Positions 52,208 to 64,000 of a stretch of 64,000 bases of DNA are shown here, piece by piece. The position numbers and the translations under genes were made by a program. Every line of letters starts with the position of its first letter. Positions within the stretch are counted from its first letter, which is position 1. The notes beneath the pieces were generated by a model. The model had not been told where the DNA came from, did not search any database, and saw only the letters and a program-made list of their open reading frames with translations. The stretch is from positions 6,373,501-6,437,500 of the forward strand of contig CANXME010002068.1 in assembly GCA_948144175.1 (NCBI GenBank), written 5' to 3'. The DNA comes from Closterium sp. NIES-65 (taxonomy: Eukaryota; Streptophyta; Zygnematophyceae; Desmidiales; Closteriaceae).

Positions 52208-55200
52208 ATGGCTGGACCTGAGGTAAGGGGTGGCAGAGGTGCTGGTGGCAGTGGAGAAGCCCAAGCTCAAGGCCAACCCTGTGACTCAGCCATGGCGCCC
52301 GTGCAACCAAGTGTTGGCCCATCTAGGGACGAGCCTAGAGTGTTTGGCCTTGACAAGTTCAACGGTTACAACTTTGCTGAGTGGTCCTTCAGAATGGAGA
52401 ACGTGTTTGATCACTATGACCTGCTGGAGGTGATGGAAGGAACGGAGAAGCGCCCCGAGAACGACCCGAAGAAGAGCCCGTGGGTGCGGAAGAGCGCACA
52501 AGGCTACCTCCTACTAGGGCAAGCGTTGGGGAGCAGCCAGATCCATCACATCAAGCCTTTCCGGCGTGAACCAGAGAAGGGACCAAAGGCATGGGCTGCT
52601 CTCAAGGGTGTACACGCTCCTGCAACAGCAGCGGTAGCTGTGGTGTTGGAACGGCAAATGGCGACACTACGAATTGAAGAGGATGAAGCGGTTGAAGAAG
52701 GGGTGCAGAAATTCTTCGACTTGTTGACTCGGCTTGAAGGAGCTGATTTGAACTATAGTGAGCTCCAAAAGAAGACCAAGTTGCTGGCCCTACTCCCTGA
52801 GTCATGGTCCTCGCTCATCATCAACTTGAATCACGACTTGCCCCGCCTCTCGCTTGAAGACGTGAAGCGAGCTATCCTTCAAGAGGATTTCCGCCGCCGT
52901 GAGTTGGCGAGTGCGGATGGCGCTGGGGCAGCGAGCATCGGCCGTCGATATGGTCGAGGAAGAGGTAGAGGACGAGGGGGAGGAAGTTTTGGTAGCAGCA
53001 ACTTCGGCGGAGGCCGCGGGAGTGGCGGTTACGGCAGCGACGACAAGAGCTACGGACGCGGTCGCGGCCGATTCGACGGCGAGTGTCACTATTGCCACAA
53101 GAGCGGACACATGTGGCGCGACTGCTACAAACTCCCTGATGGTTGGACCCCTGCTCAAGGCCAAGAGGGCAGAGGAGCAGGAGGAGGGAGAGGACGAGGC
53201 TGTGGAGGCCGTGGCGGTCGCGGTGGCGGAGCTGCAAACATGAAGAGCGGTGACAACGACAAGGACCCGAGCGACGATCGATACCCGGGTCTATTCTACT
53301 CCGTGTTGACGCAAGTACTGGCTGGTCCAGAGAAGGATGAAGGCTTTAAGGAGCCAGCAGCTGTGGGGAAGGTGACCCTACACCCCCTGGACTATTGGGG
53401 AATTGATAGTGGCGCTACCTATAGCACGACACCTCGCCCGGACTTGCTCACCGAACTCGAGCCGTCACCGGTGAAGCATGTCACATCGGCTTTGGGGCAG
53501 CGAGCAGAGGTGAAAGGCATGGGAAAGGCCATGTTCAAGGGTGCTGATGGGAAGATGGTGGGCCTCAAGAATGTGCTTTGGGTGCCCAGCCTTGCTGCAA
53601 ACCTGATTTCTGTGCGGCGGTTGGCAAAGGCTGGCATGGACACGAACTCGAAGGGAGCCAAGACCTACACCGCAAGGCTTGGCGATCGAATTCTTTGGGA
53701 CCTTCATGAGGACAGGGATGTCTACAACGAGATGTGGCAGATCCCAGTGGTCCCTATGCCTAAGGAGAGGCAAGTGGCAGCAAGCATCAGCACCAAGGAT
53801 GGAGCGGTTGGTAGCGACGATGGCGCGAACGGTCGCGCTAAGGAGAATGAGCTCAAGAAGAGCAAACCTGAAGGGACCAGCAAGTTCAGTGAACCTAAGG
53901 AGAGTGGTGCAGCAATCAACGAGCAGCAAAAGGGTGAGGAGAACCCCGAGGCAGCAGCGGAGGAGGACTACGGAGAGAGTATGTGGGGCGCTATTGCGAA
54001 CGCGGCATTCTCCAATCCAACTTCGGCTACGGGAGAGTGTGATTGGCTCACCTTGCATCGGCGCATGGGGCATATGGCCCTACCCATCTTGCAGCAGCTA
54101 GTGAAGAATGAGATGGTTGCTGGCATACGTGTAAAGGGGGAGCCCAATGAGGTACTTGGCTGCCCGACGTGCATGCAAGACAAGTTCACCCGATTCCCGT
54201 TCTCTAGTTCGGAGGCGACGGCTAAGGCACCGCTTGATGAGGTGGTGATGGACGTGGTGGGCCCCCTGAAGCTTGGAGCTGCTGGAGCTGAGTATTTTCT
54301 CACCATTGTCGACGTCTACACTCGCATGACTTGGGTGTATGTGCTGGCCAAGAAGAGTGACGTGGCTGAAATGTTGAAGTCGGATTGGTTCCCGATGGTG
54401 GAGCGGCAACAAGACCGTCTAGTCAAGTCAATCCGCACCGATCAAGGGGGAGAGTTCCTGAGCAAGCACTTTGGGTTGTGGCTGAAGAAGAATGGTATTC
54501 GGCACTCCCTCACCATGCCATACTCACCTGCAATGAACGGCATCGCCGAGCGAGCGAACCGCACAATCACGGAGGCGGCACGCGGGTTGCTCATTGAAGC
54601 CGGGCTACCTGACTATTTCTGGCCTGATGCGGTGCGGAGTGCGTGTGTGGCCAAGAACAGAGCCTTGACTCATGTGGGAGCAGACAAATGGGTGCCCTAT
54701 GTGGAGTGGCTAGGAAGGAAGCCAAAGGTGGATATGCTTCGGGTGTTCGGGTGCATGTGCATGGCGCTCGTGCCTAAGCATCTTCGGCACAACAAGCTTG
54801 GTGCCAAGGCGGTGTGGGCCGTGCACTTGGGCATGGCTCAAAACAGCAAGGGATGGCTCCTTTGGGACCCATTCACCAAGAAGTTCTTGGTGAGCAGGGA
54901 CTGCAAGTTCATGGAGAACTTCATGTACAAAGATTGGAAGGCGGAGAATGAGGCGAAGATAGGCGTGCGGTTTGGGGAGGTGAAGAGTTCCGGTTTGGAG
55001 CATGTGGAGCTGCCTTTGGAGCTGAGCAGCGGCAGCACAACCACGAGGCAATCCTCCCTTGTGAATGGGGGAGAGGAGGCCAATGATGCAGAGGAAGAAG
55101 AGGAGGAGGTGCAGCAAGTGAGCGAGCGTGCACCGTCACTCCCTTCCCGTACTACGAGTGCTCCACGGATTCGAGCCACACCGCAGCAACGCCAAGGCCT

Positions 55201-56977
55201 TCAAGTCCCTGCAGCTGAGGAGGAAGGAAGGGGGAAGAGGAGAGCTCAACCCCCTAATAGGCTGACCTATGATGCGCCGGGAAAGCAGGGCAAGACAGCC
55301 CTGGCCGGAGCGGCAATGATGGTCGGAGACGACGAGGAGAGTGACTACGAGGAGTGTGCCTTCGCGTTCTTCTCTCCGGTGGAGATGCCGGGAGAACCAG
55401 CAACTCTCAAGGAGGCTTTGGAGAGTAGTGATGCTGAGGAGTGGAAGAAGGCCATGGAGAGTGAGCTGAAGAGCATCAAGGAGAATGACACGTTTGAATT
55501 GGTGGAGCTACCGGAGGGGCGTACGGCGATAACGTCCAAGTGGCTCTTCAAAATCAAGTCGGATGCCGACGGCAAGATCGAGCGCTACAATTCTAGGCTT
55601 GTAGCCAAGGGGTACCAGCAGAAGGAGAAGGTGGACTTTAAGGAGCTGTTTGCCCCTGTGGTGAAGCCGACGACGCTGCGAACCCTATTCGCGGGAGCCG
55701 CCATCAAAGGATGGGTAGTAAAACAAATGGACATCGTAATGACATTCCTTAACGGCATCCTTGAGGAGGAGATTTTTATGGCACTGCCAGAGGGGTTTGA
55801 TGATGGTAGTGGCAGAGTGTGGAAGCTGAAGAAGGCCCTCTATGGGCTGAAGCAGGCCCCTAGGCAATGGTACATGAAGCTGCGCGAAGTGTTGGAGGAG
55901 ATCGGCTTCACTCCCTCAACGGCCGATCACTCCTTGTTCATGCTTGGCGAGGGGGAGCAGAGGAGCTTCATGGTGGTTTATGTGGATGACATTCTTATAT
56001 TCTCACCCTCCTCTGACCTTGTGAAGGACGTGATGCTAAAGCTGCATGACAAGTTCAAGTGCAAGTCTCTTGGTGACGTGAACTTCTACCTTGGGCTCCA
56101 CATCGAACGAGACGTGGAGAAGCGGAGCATGCGAGTGCACCAACGGAAGTACCTGGAGGCGTTGGCTGCCAACTTCGGCTAGAGTGAAGGTCATGTGGCT
56201 ACTCCCTTTCCCTCTGGGTTCAAGTGTGTGAAGGGACCAGAGGAGGAGAGCGTTTGTGAAGAGGAGAGGCGCCGTTTTCACTCGTTGGTGGGCAGCCTCA
56301 TGTATGCGGCGGTAAACACCCGACCGGACGTCGCGTTTGCTACCGGGCAGCTGGCTAGGGTTGTGCAATGCCCTAATGAGGAGCAGGTAGCAGCTGGAAT
56401 GAGGGTGGCCAAGTATCTTGGCCAAACACCGACCGTTGGGCTGCAATACTCGGCGGCGGCACAAAGGCGCCAAAAGGGCGCGGATGGTGTTGAACCCGGG
56501 CGTTTGTTCCTCACCGCCTACTCGGATGCTTCATATGCATCGGAACCAGAGGACATGACAAGTGTGGGGGGCTTCATATGCTGTGTTGGTGGAGGCCCAA
56601 CTGCTTGGGAGAGCAAGAAGCAGGTTGACCAAGCTTTGAGCTCGGTGGAGTCCGAGTACATGGCACTCTTCCGTGCCGTACGGGAGATTGTGTGGCAGCG
56701 GCGTTTGTTGGCTGAATTGGGGGAGGAGCAGCAAGGACCTACCCCACTCTACTGTGACAGCCAGGGTGCCATTGCTCTTGCTAAGAACCCTGTGTTGCAT
56801 GGACTCACAAAGCACATGAGGGTGAAGTGGCATTGGACGAGGAGCATGGTGACCGCGGGTGAAGTTGAGTTGCGGTACGTGAAGACCACGGGGCAGCCGG
56901 CTGACATGATGACTAAGAGGCTGGTGGAGCAGTAGCATTGGAAGTGTTGCAAGCTGGCTGGGATGGCTCTGAACTGA
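52208..56977 (+). pseudogene. Element K Gag-Pol polyprotein, two premature TAG codons
   Basis: ATG at 52208 (MAGPEVRGG) chosen over the non-ATG upstream frame. Gag UBN2-like domain, RG-rich box, canonical knuckle C293-x2-C-x4-H-x4-C (CHYCHKSGHMWRDC), protease IDSGAT (D400), HRRMGH...CPTC finger, integrase D682/D745/E781, a variable acidic linker, RT with YVDD at 1258-1261, TAG at 56180-56182 between RT and RNase H (E has Gln), RNase H from about 1440 (AYSDASYAS), TAG at 56933-56935 (Gln in E), natural stop at 56975-56977. Gag through RT is open, so a truncated polyprotein without RNase H could still be made. Confidence 0.9.
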
Positions 56978-57006
56978 GAGAGCAACATATCCTAAGGCCA
57001 ACAATC

Positions 57007-57547
57007 CGAGGGAGGGTTTGTTGGTGCAACCCTACGGTTTGCACTCGGCTTGTTGTCCGTGTGCGTGCATGTGTGTGTGTGTTTGGAATGGTATGAGAGT
57101 ATGGGATAATATATATTTCATGCTTATAATTGTGTCTTAATGTTGAGTCATGATGTCGAGTGTGTGTGTCGAGTCAATAGCGAGTTATCACTAGACGCGT
57201 GTTACGCGGTCGTTTGTGTCTAGCGCGCGGTTTCTATTTTGCCGTGCGCGGTTTCTATTTTGTCCTGTGTCGAACGTTCGGCGTGTCGCAGGTGTGTGCA
57301 GAAGACCCATCAAGAACTCAAGGATGAGTTTATAATGAAGAATCCGAGCCTTGGTGTCAAGCCTCAAGTGATTTCGAAGCCGCCGAAAGGGTGCACCTCA
57401 AGATATTGAAGATAGTTACATTACTTTGTGTAGTGTAACATTTCACTTGGTGTAGGCCCTAGTGAAGGGTAGTTTCAAGACCTTTCGTGGTTGGGGACAG
57501 TGTGGCCTTTTCCACATCACTGTACCTCGGCTCTTGGGGTTTGTAGG
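57007..57547 (+). repeat. Element K polypurine tract and 3' LTR (part)
   Basis: CGAGGGAGGG (57008-57017) precedes the LTR start at 57019. The 529 bp present include the block missing from the 5' LTR. The LTR breaks at TTTGTAGG where element L begins. Confidence 0.88.
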
Positions 57548-57680
57548 TGTAAAGATTAGAACGAGAGAATGGATGAACTATGAAACAGCTGGGTACAAGT
57601 ACTAACCCTAATTGGGTTGTACCCCTTATGGGCTACTCCACTACAGCCAACACAAATGTATACGCTATAAGGTTCTAACA
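57548..57680 (-). repeat. Element L 3' LTR (133 bp)
   Basis: TGTAAAGATTAG to GGTTCTAACA. Hairpin arms GGGTACA (57591-57597) and TGTACCC (57618-57624) with a 20-nt loop including TAACCCTAA. Confidence 0.9.
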
Positions 57681-57712
57681 CACCCCCATAAGCAAAGTGG
57701 GGGAGAACAAGA

Positions 57713-57804
57713 GGTCACAAGTCCAGTCAAGCAAAGCAAAGCAAGCTCAGGATGGATCACAACGTCACCACACAATTCGAGCACAAGAGCAAGGCCAAAA
57801 GGCC
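57713..57804 (-). promoter_or_regulatory. Three-hairpin 3' UTR module of element L
   Basis: GGTCACAAGTCC at 57713-57724 (one mismatch in the stem), ATGGATCACAACGTCACCAC at 57752-57771 and GGCC-AAAA-GGCC at 57793-57804. Confidence 0.55.
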
Positions 57805-57877
57805 AGTTCCCATGCAAGATCATATATAAAGGTAAACAAGCAAGTGCAGGTATAGAAAGAGTACAGTACAAACAAGA

Positions 57878-60800
57878 TCAAGAAGTGAGCAAGTGAGGCC
57901 AGGTAGGCACAAGACCTAGCAAAGTACAGAAGCACTGATGATCACAAGGCGTAAGGGCCTTGGTGAAGATATCAGCAGTGTTGGCCTCAGAGGCCACATA
58001 GGTGAGGCGGAGCTGACCACGCTGCTGCAACTCACGAGCCAGGAAGTAGCGGAGAGCAATGTGCTTCGTTCTGTGCTCCAGTCTGTGCTCCCAACACAAG
58101 GCCAGCATGGCCTTGTTGTCTACGTACAGAACAAGAGGAGAACAAGGCTGCTCTCCTAGGTCAGTCAGCAGGTAGGTGAGCCAACGTAGCTCCTGTGCAG
58201 CCATGGCCCCTGCGTAGATCTCAGCCTCACAGCTGGAGCTGAGAACAGAAGACGAGCGGGTAGACCACCACGAAACAGAGCCGGAGCCAAGGCTGAAGGT
58301 GTAACCCTGTGACGACCGCTGCGTAGCCTGGTCGTCAGCCCAAGAAGCGTCAGCGTGACCTGTGAGGACCACTCGACGTCGCCCTCCAAGCACTAGCCCC
58401 ATGCCCGACGTACTGCACACGTAGCGCAACACCCTCTTCGCTGCAGCCATGTGCTCTGGTCTGTGTCTCCCAGGAGCAACATAGCGTGCCAAGATGCTAA
58501 GAGGGTATGCAAGGTCAGGTCGTGTGCAGGTCATCAGGTACATGAGGCAGCCAACAAGCTCTGGGTACGGGCCACTCGGCTCTACGGACTCATCCGAAGG
58601 CAGAGCTGAGAGCGAGTGGCGAGTAGATAGAGGAGTGGCCTGAGGCGAGGAGTACGTGAAGCCGAAGCGCTGAAGGACCTGCTGCACCATGTGTGACTGA
58701 GTCAGGGTAATGGTGCGCTGTGCTCTGTCCCGGGTGATCTGCAAGCCAAGGTAGTTGCGCAATTCACCCAGGTCTGTGCACGTATCTCTCTTCTGCAGCT
58801 CGGACTTCACGTGGGCGAGTCCAGCAGTGTCAGCAGTGGCAAAGACCAAGTCGTCGACGTACACGAGGATGTAGAACAACGGCAGAGAGGTGTCGGTGCG
58901 TAGAAACAGCGACGGGTCGGTTGTAGAAGGAGCAAACCCAAGAGCCGCAAGTGTAGTCCTCAGTGTGTCGTGCCACTCACGGGGCGCCTGGCGGAGACCG
59001 TAGACTGGCCGCCGGAGGCTCCACTGGGTACCAGGAGGAAACGACCCAGTGAAACCAGGAGGGTGGCGCAGCCAGATCTCCTCGTGCAGGCTGCCCTGCA
59101 GGAAAGCTGTGCTGAAGTCAAGAGAGTGAAGCTCGTAGTCGCGCTGAGCGGCTATGTGCAGCAGCACCCAAAGAGTGGTCATCTTCGGGGTGGGAGAGAA
59201 GGTCTGAAAGTAGTCAACTCCCTGCCGCTGACTGAAGCCTCGAGCCACGTAACGCGCCTTGAAGACAGGCGGAGAACCCGGCGGCCGCTTCACCCTGAAA
59301 ATCCACATGCCACTGACAATGTTCGCCCCAAGTGGGGGAGCCTCATCGACGTAGGTGCCTGTGGACTTCCAGGAAGCCATCTCTGCGTCCATGGCTGACT
59401 GCTACTAAGAGGAAAAGGGACCCTCGATCGCCTCAGCGTACGATCGAGGAGTCGGGATGTCTGGTGCATCCTGGTCTCCCTCAAGGGCAATCAGTGTGGA
59501 CACGAGATGGGGCAAAGCAGCTGCAAAGCACTGGAACTCCTCCTGCCTGTCCTCAAGGACGTCCATGCTAAGAGCACACTCACCCCCGACAGACGGAGGA
59601 CAGACAGACTCAGACTTAGCAACGAGACTGGCAGCGTAGTCTATACGATAGCGAGCAGCGAAGTTGACAAGCTCAGCAACTAGGGCAGACGCAGCAGTGG
59701 ACTCAAAGGAAGGGTCAGTGACAACAGTAGCAAGAAGGCGCGTGACCGAAGGACTAGCAGCACGAAGGGAGTCAGCAAGAGAAGGAAGAGACGATACAGG
59801 AGGAGACGGCAACGGGACACGCAGAGGAGCAGTGGAAGGACGCAGCACCATCTGGTGTGTGCCGGGGACCGCAAGAAGACGCGGACACACAGTACGACCA
59901 CTAGTGGGAGCAGCACGAACAGGCGGCGCAGGACGAGACGCAGGCTCACGACGCTCAACAAGACCTCCAGTAGGACCAGTGTAGGGAGAAGGAGTAGGTA
60001 GAGGGGAGGCGGGCTGGAACTCTGACTGCGACTGGACAGGCTGTGGACACTCAAATGGAGGAGCAGGACCTGGAGAGGGCTGGAGACCAAGAACCTGCTC
60101 CAGGAGCAGAACGAAGTACGGCCTCGGCCGCGCAGCGCCGCCAGAACCAGCAAGGACGGCACCAGTACCCCCAGCGGCAGCACCAGCGCCAGCAGCACCT
60201 CCAGCTCCAACAGCGCCAACTCCAGCACACTCAGAAGCACCATCGCCAACAGCACCGCCAGCGCCAACTCCCCCAGCAGCTCCAGCTCCAACAGCACCGA
60301 CACGAGTAGGACCGTCAGCACCAACAGCCTCAGCAGCACCCCAAGACGCACTAGCACCAGTAGAAACACCAGCGCCAACACCCCCAGTAGCTCCAGCTCC
60401 AGCAGCACCAGCACCGCCAGCAGCTCCAGCAGGACCAACTCCAGTAGCCCCACCAGCACCCCTAGTCTCAGGAGCACGTCTCCAGCGACGGGTAAACCAC
60501 TCGCGCAGCTCCTGTGGAGAAAGCGGCTCCCGCCTCGACGAAGTACCGTCAGCGGCCACACGAGCAGACCCAGCGCCCCCAAGCTCAGCACCCCCAAGCT
60601 CCGCACCTCAAGGCTCCGCACCCCCAGTCTCAGCACTCCCAGACTCAGCACCCCCAGTCTCAGCACCCGCAGTCTCAGCACCCCCAGACCCGGCACCCGG
60701 AGGCTCAGCACCTCTAGCAGCACCAGAGTCAACAGCTACCTCGACAGGCTTTACGGCGTCTACCTGGGACACACCTGACGGGGCAGGACCCTGAGGGGGG

Positions 60801-62757
60801 AGGGGGTCTACCGGGGGAGGACTTGGTGCAAGGAAGAGCGGCGGCGGGGGGAGAGGCGCAGTGCGGTAGGGGAAGAGACGGTAGTAAGGTACCGACTCGT
60901 CAAAGGTGACGTCCTGGGAGGAAAGAAGACGGCGCAAGCTGGGGTGGTAAAATTGCCAGCCAGGCGCGTCAAGGGGGAAGCCAAGGAAGATGCAGGGAAC
61001 AGCCCGGGGGGACAGCTTTTCCGCAGACAAGTCGCGGACAAACGCCCGAGATCCCCAGACCCGAAACGCAGACGCATCGCCAACCTTCCCGGTCCACCTC
61101 AAGGCGGGGGAGGTCTCTGGCAAGGAGACCCGGGGCTTAAGGATAAGCTGATGCGCGGCGTACTGAACCGCAAATGGCCATAGAAAATGGGGGGCAGCCG
61201 CATGCATCATGGACGTACGAGCGACGTCCATGACCATGCCAATGCGGCGCTCAGCAATCCCATTTTGCTGTGGAGAGGCCGGAAGCGTCAAGGTCTGGTG
61301 GATGCCCTCTGCACGACAGAAGGCTCCCAGACGGGCAGAGGAAAACTCTCCGCCTCTATCCCAGTGCAGACGTAGAACAGGAAAGTCCGAGCCGAAACTC
61401 TCTCTGAGCTGGAGACGAGCTGCGCAGATCCAGTCGATCAACACCTCAGTGACGTCACCCTTGCTGCCCAAGGGGAAGACTGTGGTGTAACGCGAGTAGT
61501 CGTCAACCACCAGCAGGAAGTACCGCTCGCGCCCCTGCCCACTGACCCGGGCTGGGCCCCACACGTCCATGTGGAGAGTCTGCAGCGGAGCCTTTGTTGG
61601 AGGAAACTCGGAGGAGTGAGGGGCGGCGCGCTATTGCCCCTCGACGCAGGGGACGCAGGTAGGGCCAGGCCCCGGAGGAAAGGGAGGGAGAGACCGAGGG
61701 AGACCAGAGAGAAGGACACGGGAGGCCATGCCTCGGAGACGAGGCAAGGAGGGGTGACCAAGGCGGTGGTGCCAAAGGAGATTCTGGTGGGACAGCAGAC
61801 GACACGAGCAGGGAGCAGACTCACGAACAGACCTGGACGCCGCAGCAAACACCTGACTCGACGCAGCTACTTGGGCAGACTCACCAGCCGGAGAAGACTC
61901 GGTAGTAAGAGTGTAAAGGCTCGACCCTGGCCGACGGGTGAATGTGGCCAAGTGTCGGCCTGTCCGAGCACACGTGCAGTGGGTCACTCGCTGACTCGCA
62001 GGAGTGAACTGGTCAACCCCCCTATCCTGTAGGTCCGCTCCACTCACCAAGTTCGTAGAGAATGCGGGGAGGTAGAGACGAGACAGGGTGCCAGAGAGGG
62101 CTGCAGGGCACGGTAGGACAGTGGAGAAGCTAGCAAGGACAAAACCCCCAGAGGGGTCTGCAAGGGAGACTGCAATCGGTTGACTGAGCGGCGTATGAGT
62201 GGTGCGGTCTCGAAAGAAGGAGCGGGACGCACCCGAGTCCAGGGTGAAGGTGTGTAAGGCCTGAGCCGACGTAGTACCTGAGAGCGTAGACTCACCAGCT
62301 TTTGGGGCAGCAGACGCACTAGCACCTGGGGCAGCTAACGCACTAGCACCTAGAGCAGTAGCCTCACCTGCACCTAGAGCAGTAGCCTCAATGCCCGGGT
62401 CAGGCGGTACACACAGGTAACAGTCACCCTCATCACTAGTAGGCAATGCATACATGGCAGTGAGGATAGCATCATAGTCAAGAGAATAGATATCGACCCG
62501 CAGCCGAAGCAGCTCCACCCAGTCGGGGAGCTCAGCCGCGTCGCCAAACTCCGTACGCCAGGCGTTGCTCAGACGGGCGAAGCAGTGGGACGGTGCGTGA
62601 CCAAGCGTCCCGCAAGGCTGACCAGTCCGAGCACCAGTCCGAATGACGTACGGACAGCGAGCAGTACGCCGTGACCCGTCACGCTGCGCGTACCACTCAC
62701 AAAGCTGCTAGGGCGAGAGGACCACTCGCGGACGACGCTGAGGCTGCACCTGGTCAC
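57878..62757 (-). pseudogene. Element L Pol polyprotein with in-frame stops, gag domain deleted
   Basis: From the 3' end: RNase H (GHADASWADD), RT with YVDD (LVYVDDLVFATADTAG), tandem TAG TAG just before RT (59405), Ala/Gly/Pro linker, TGA at 60608, integrase with MDVWGP, HWDRGGEF and GIAERR, TAG at 61631 (Gln in relatives), protease LDSGASRS, and zinc-knuckle region CPYVIRTGARTGQPCGTLGHAPSHC. All pieces are in one frame with no frameshift. Upstream, REWYA-type gag linker sequence appears twice (about 62695 and 62845) and the UBN2-like capsid domain is absent, with leader repeats following directly. The element could not package itself. Confidence 0.85.
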
Positions 62758-62899
62758 TATAAGTAGCTGCCGAGCTACTCATTCCAGGACGACTCCCACT
62801 ACGGCCACCCCGACAACCCCAACTAGCGTACCACTCACGAAGCAGTTGGGGGGTGAGGGACTCACGCGGGCGACGCTGGAGCTGCATCTGGCCACGCCA

Positions 62900-63850
62900 G
62901 GAGCAGCAGTAGTAAGAGCAGAAGTAACAGCAGTAGAGGCAGGGCAGTGCTCACCAGTGGCGAGAAGGGCAGGCGTACGACGGCGGCAACGATGACGCCA
63001 CTACCACTATAGAGCGGGAGCTCCGCGGGTGCTGCAGTGGCGACTGCTCCAGGGGCGGCTGCTGCAGTAGCGACTGCTCTAGGGGCTGCTGCTACAGTAG
63101 CGGCTGCTCCAGGGGTGGCTGCTGCTGTGGCGGCTGCTCCAGGGGCGGCTGCTGCAGTGGCGGCTGCTCCAGGGGCGGCTGCTGCAGTGGCGGCTGCTCC
63201 AGGGGCGGCTGCTCCAGGGGCGGCTGCTGCAGTGGCGGCTGACGGGGCCGCTAGGGGCGGCAACGGGGCCGCGTAGGGAAGGTAGCGGCGACGGGGCCAC
63301 TAGGGGCGGCGACGTGGCCGTGTAGGGGTGGCGACGAGGCCGCGTACGGGCGGCGACGGGGCCGCGTAGGGAAGGGAGCGGCGACGGGGCCGCGTGGGGC
63401 AACGACGGGGCCGCGTAGGGGCGGCGACAAGGCTGCTAGGGGCGGCGACGGGGCCGCGTAGGGGCAGCAGCAGGGCCGTGTAGGGAGGGAAGCGGCTACG
63501 GGGCCGCTAGGGGCGGCGACAGGGCCGCCAGGGGCAGCGCCGAGGCCGCGTAGGGGCGGCAACGGGGCCGCTAGGGGCCGCGAGGGGCCTGGAAGGGCGG
63601 GAATGGGGCCGCGTAGGGGCGGCAACGGGGCCGCTAGGGGCCGCGAGGGGCCTGGAAGGGCGGCAACGGGGCCGTGTAGGGGCAGCAACGGGGCCGCTAG
63701 GGGCCGCAAGGGGCCACTAGGGGCCGCAAGGGCCTGGAAGGGCGGCAACGGGGCCGCTAGGGGCCGCGAGGGGCCTGGAAGGGCAGCGACGGGGCCGCTA
63801 GGGGCGGCGCGAGGGGCCGTGAGAGGGGCCTCTACGAGAGCTCGACAGAA
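62900..63850 (-). repeat. Element L leader minisatellites
   Basis: About 63040-63240: six to seven copies of a 30-bp unit with GGGGCGGCTGCTGCAGTGGC; about 63240-63830: GGGGCCGCTAGGGGC/GGCGGCAACGG repeats. The long frames on both strands are products of the repeat. Confidence 0.85.
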
Positions 63851-63918
63851 GGGCGGCCCACAAGGCACGCCTTGGGCAGGAGCGACCGGCGCTCCGGTCA
63901 GAAAAAGTTTCCAGTGGT

Positions 63919-63961
63919 GGGCCCAAGGAAGTGTTCCCACTAGGGAACCTGCTCTATACCA
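63919..63961 (-). other. Element L primer binding site, stem-loop and GGGCCC palindrome
   Basis: TGGTATAGAGC (63951-63961), GTTCCC-TAGT-GGGAAC (63933-63948), GGGCCC (63919-63924), then a short T run and CTGACCGGAGCGC as in H. Confidence 0.65.
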
Positions 63962-64000
63962 TGTGAAGATTAGAACGAGAGAATGGATGAACTATGAAAC
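63962..64000 (-). repeat. Element L 5' LTR, first 39 bp
   Basis: TGTGAAGATTAGAACG onward matches 57548-57586 with one substitution; the window ends inside it. Confidence 0.85.

Larger units (their letters stand above)
51598..57547 (+). mobile_element. Element K: Copia related to E, 3' LTR cut by L
   Basis: 5' LTR 51598-52173 (576 bp, internally deleted) and 3' LTR from 57019, interrupted at 57547 by element L and continuing outside the window. Gag-pol spans 52208-56977 with two TAG codons. Inserted in the Gly-rich gag region of I; the target duplication cannot be checked. The LTR is the same family as E. Confidence 0.92.
57548..64000 (-). mobile_element. Element L: tiny-LTR Copia, runs off the window
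   Basis: 3' LTR 57548-57680 (133 bp); the 5' LTR starts at 63962 and 39 bp are visible, one mismatch to the left copy. Polypurine tract at 57681-57689, primer site TGGTATAGAGC at 63951-63961. Pol is one frame with a few stops and intact active sites; the N-terminal gag domain is missing. L is inserted in the K 3' LTR; the target duplication is outside the window. Confidence 0.9.

Noticed and set aside
56180-56182. UAG read as an amino acid (altered genetic code)
   Set aside because: Aligned residues at UAG differ (Gln, Ser, Trp), UGA stops occur too, and the intact element A and the transposase use normal stops.
63251-63940. Pro/Ala-rich gene near the right window edge
   Set aside because: It lies in the GGGGCCGCTAGGGGC repeats of the L leader and has no start context or domain.

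Overview
This window is a block of stacked transposable elements with no recognisable host gene. Spliceosomal GT-AG introns of 75 to 103 bp, many Ty1/Copia-type polyproteins, initiator-Met-tRNA primer binding sites and high GC suggest a nuclear genome of the green lineage. I suspect a streptophyte alga or other early-branching plant, but this is inference and no marker gene settles it.

Layout. (1) 1-10150: a pogo/Tc5-like DNA transposon with an intact four-exon transposase (7537-9586, minus). Just 3' of the stop codon it is interrupted by element A (232-7499, minus), a complete Copia element with identical 110-bp LTRs, a TTATG target duplication and an uninterrupted 2,020-codon polyprotein. 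(2) 10173-17226: element C (minus), a relative with 117-bp LTRs and TGACG duplication, broken by small frameshifts. (3) 17284-45382: element D (plus, 460-bp LTRs, TCTCT duplication), an old Copia carrying further insertions: G (18330-25568, minus), a 360-bp TRIM-like element (26339-26697), a head-to-head chimera H (26942-29877), and, in its 3' LTR, E (33020-45291, minus), whose own 3' LTR holds F (33587-39357, plus). C and D both sit in one array of 79-bp tandem repeats that resurfaces at 45388. (4) 45860-46353: 5' end of element J. (5) 46366-51597: decayed element I (minus), cut by K (51598 onward, plus), whose 3' LTR is cut by L (57548 to beyond the window end, minus).

Two Copia groups are mixed. 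The tiny-LTR group (A, C, G, H, I, J, L; LTRs about 110-190 bp) shares several non-coding structures: an LTR hairpin with GGGTACA/TGTACCC arms, a hairpin plus GGGCCC palindrome after the primer binding site, GC-rich minisatellites in the leader, a three-hairpin module before the polypurine tract, and a gag zinc knuckle with an expanded first spacer. The classical group (D, E, F, K; LTRs 460-876 bp) has canonical CCHC knuckles. LTR divergence follows nesting order (D most, then E, then F). The most unusual object is the TRIM-like element: its LTR/primer-site junction forms the D arm and T arm of a tRNA-Glu-like pol III promoter.
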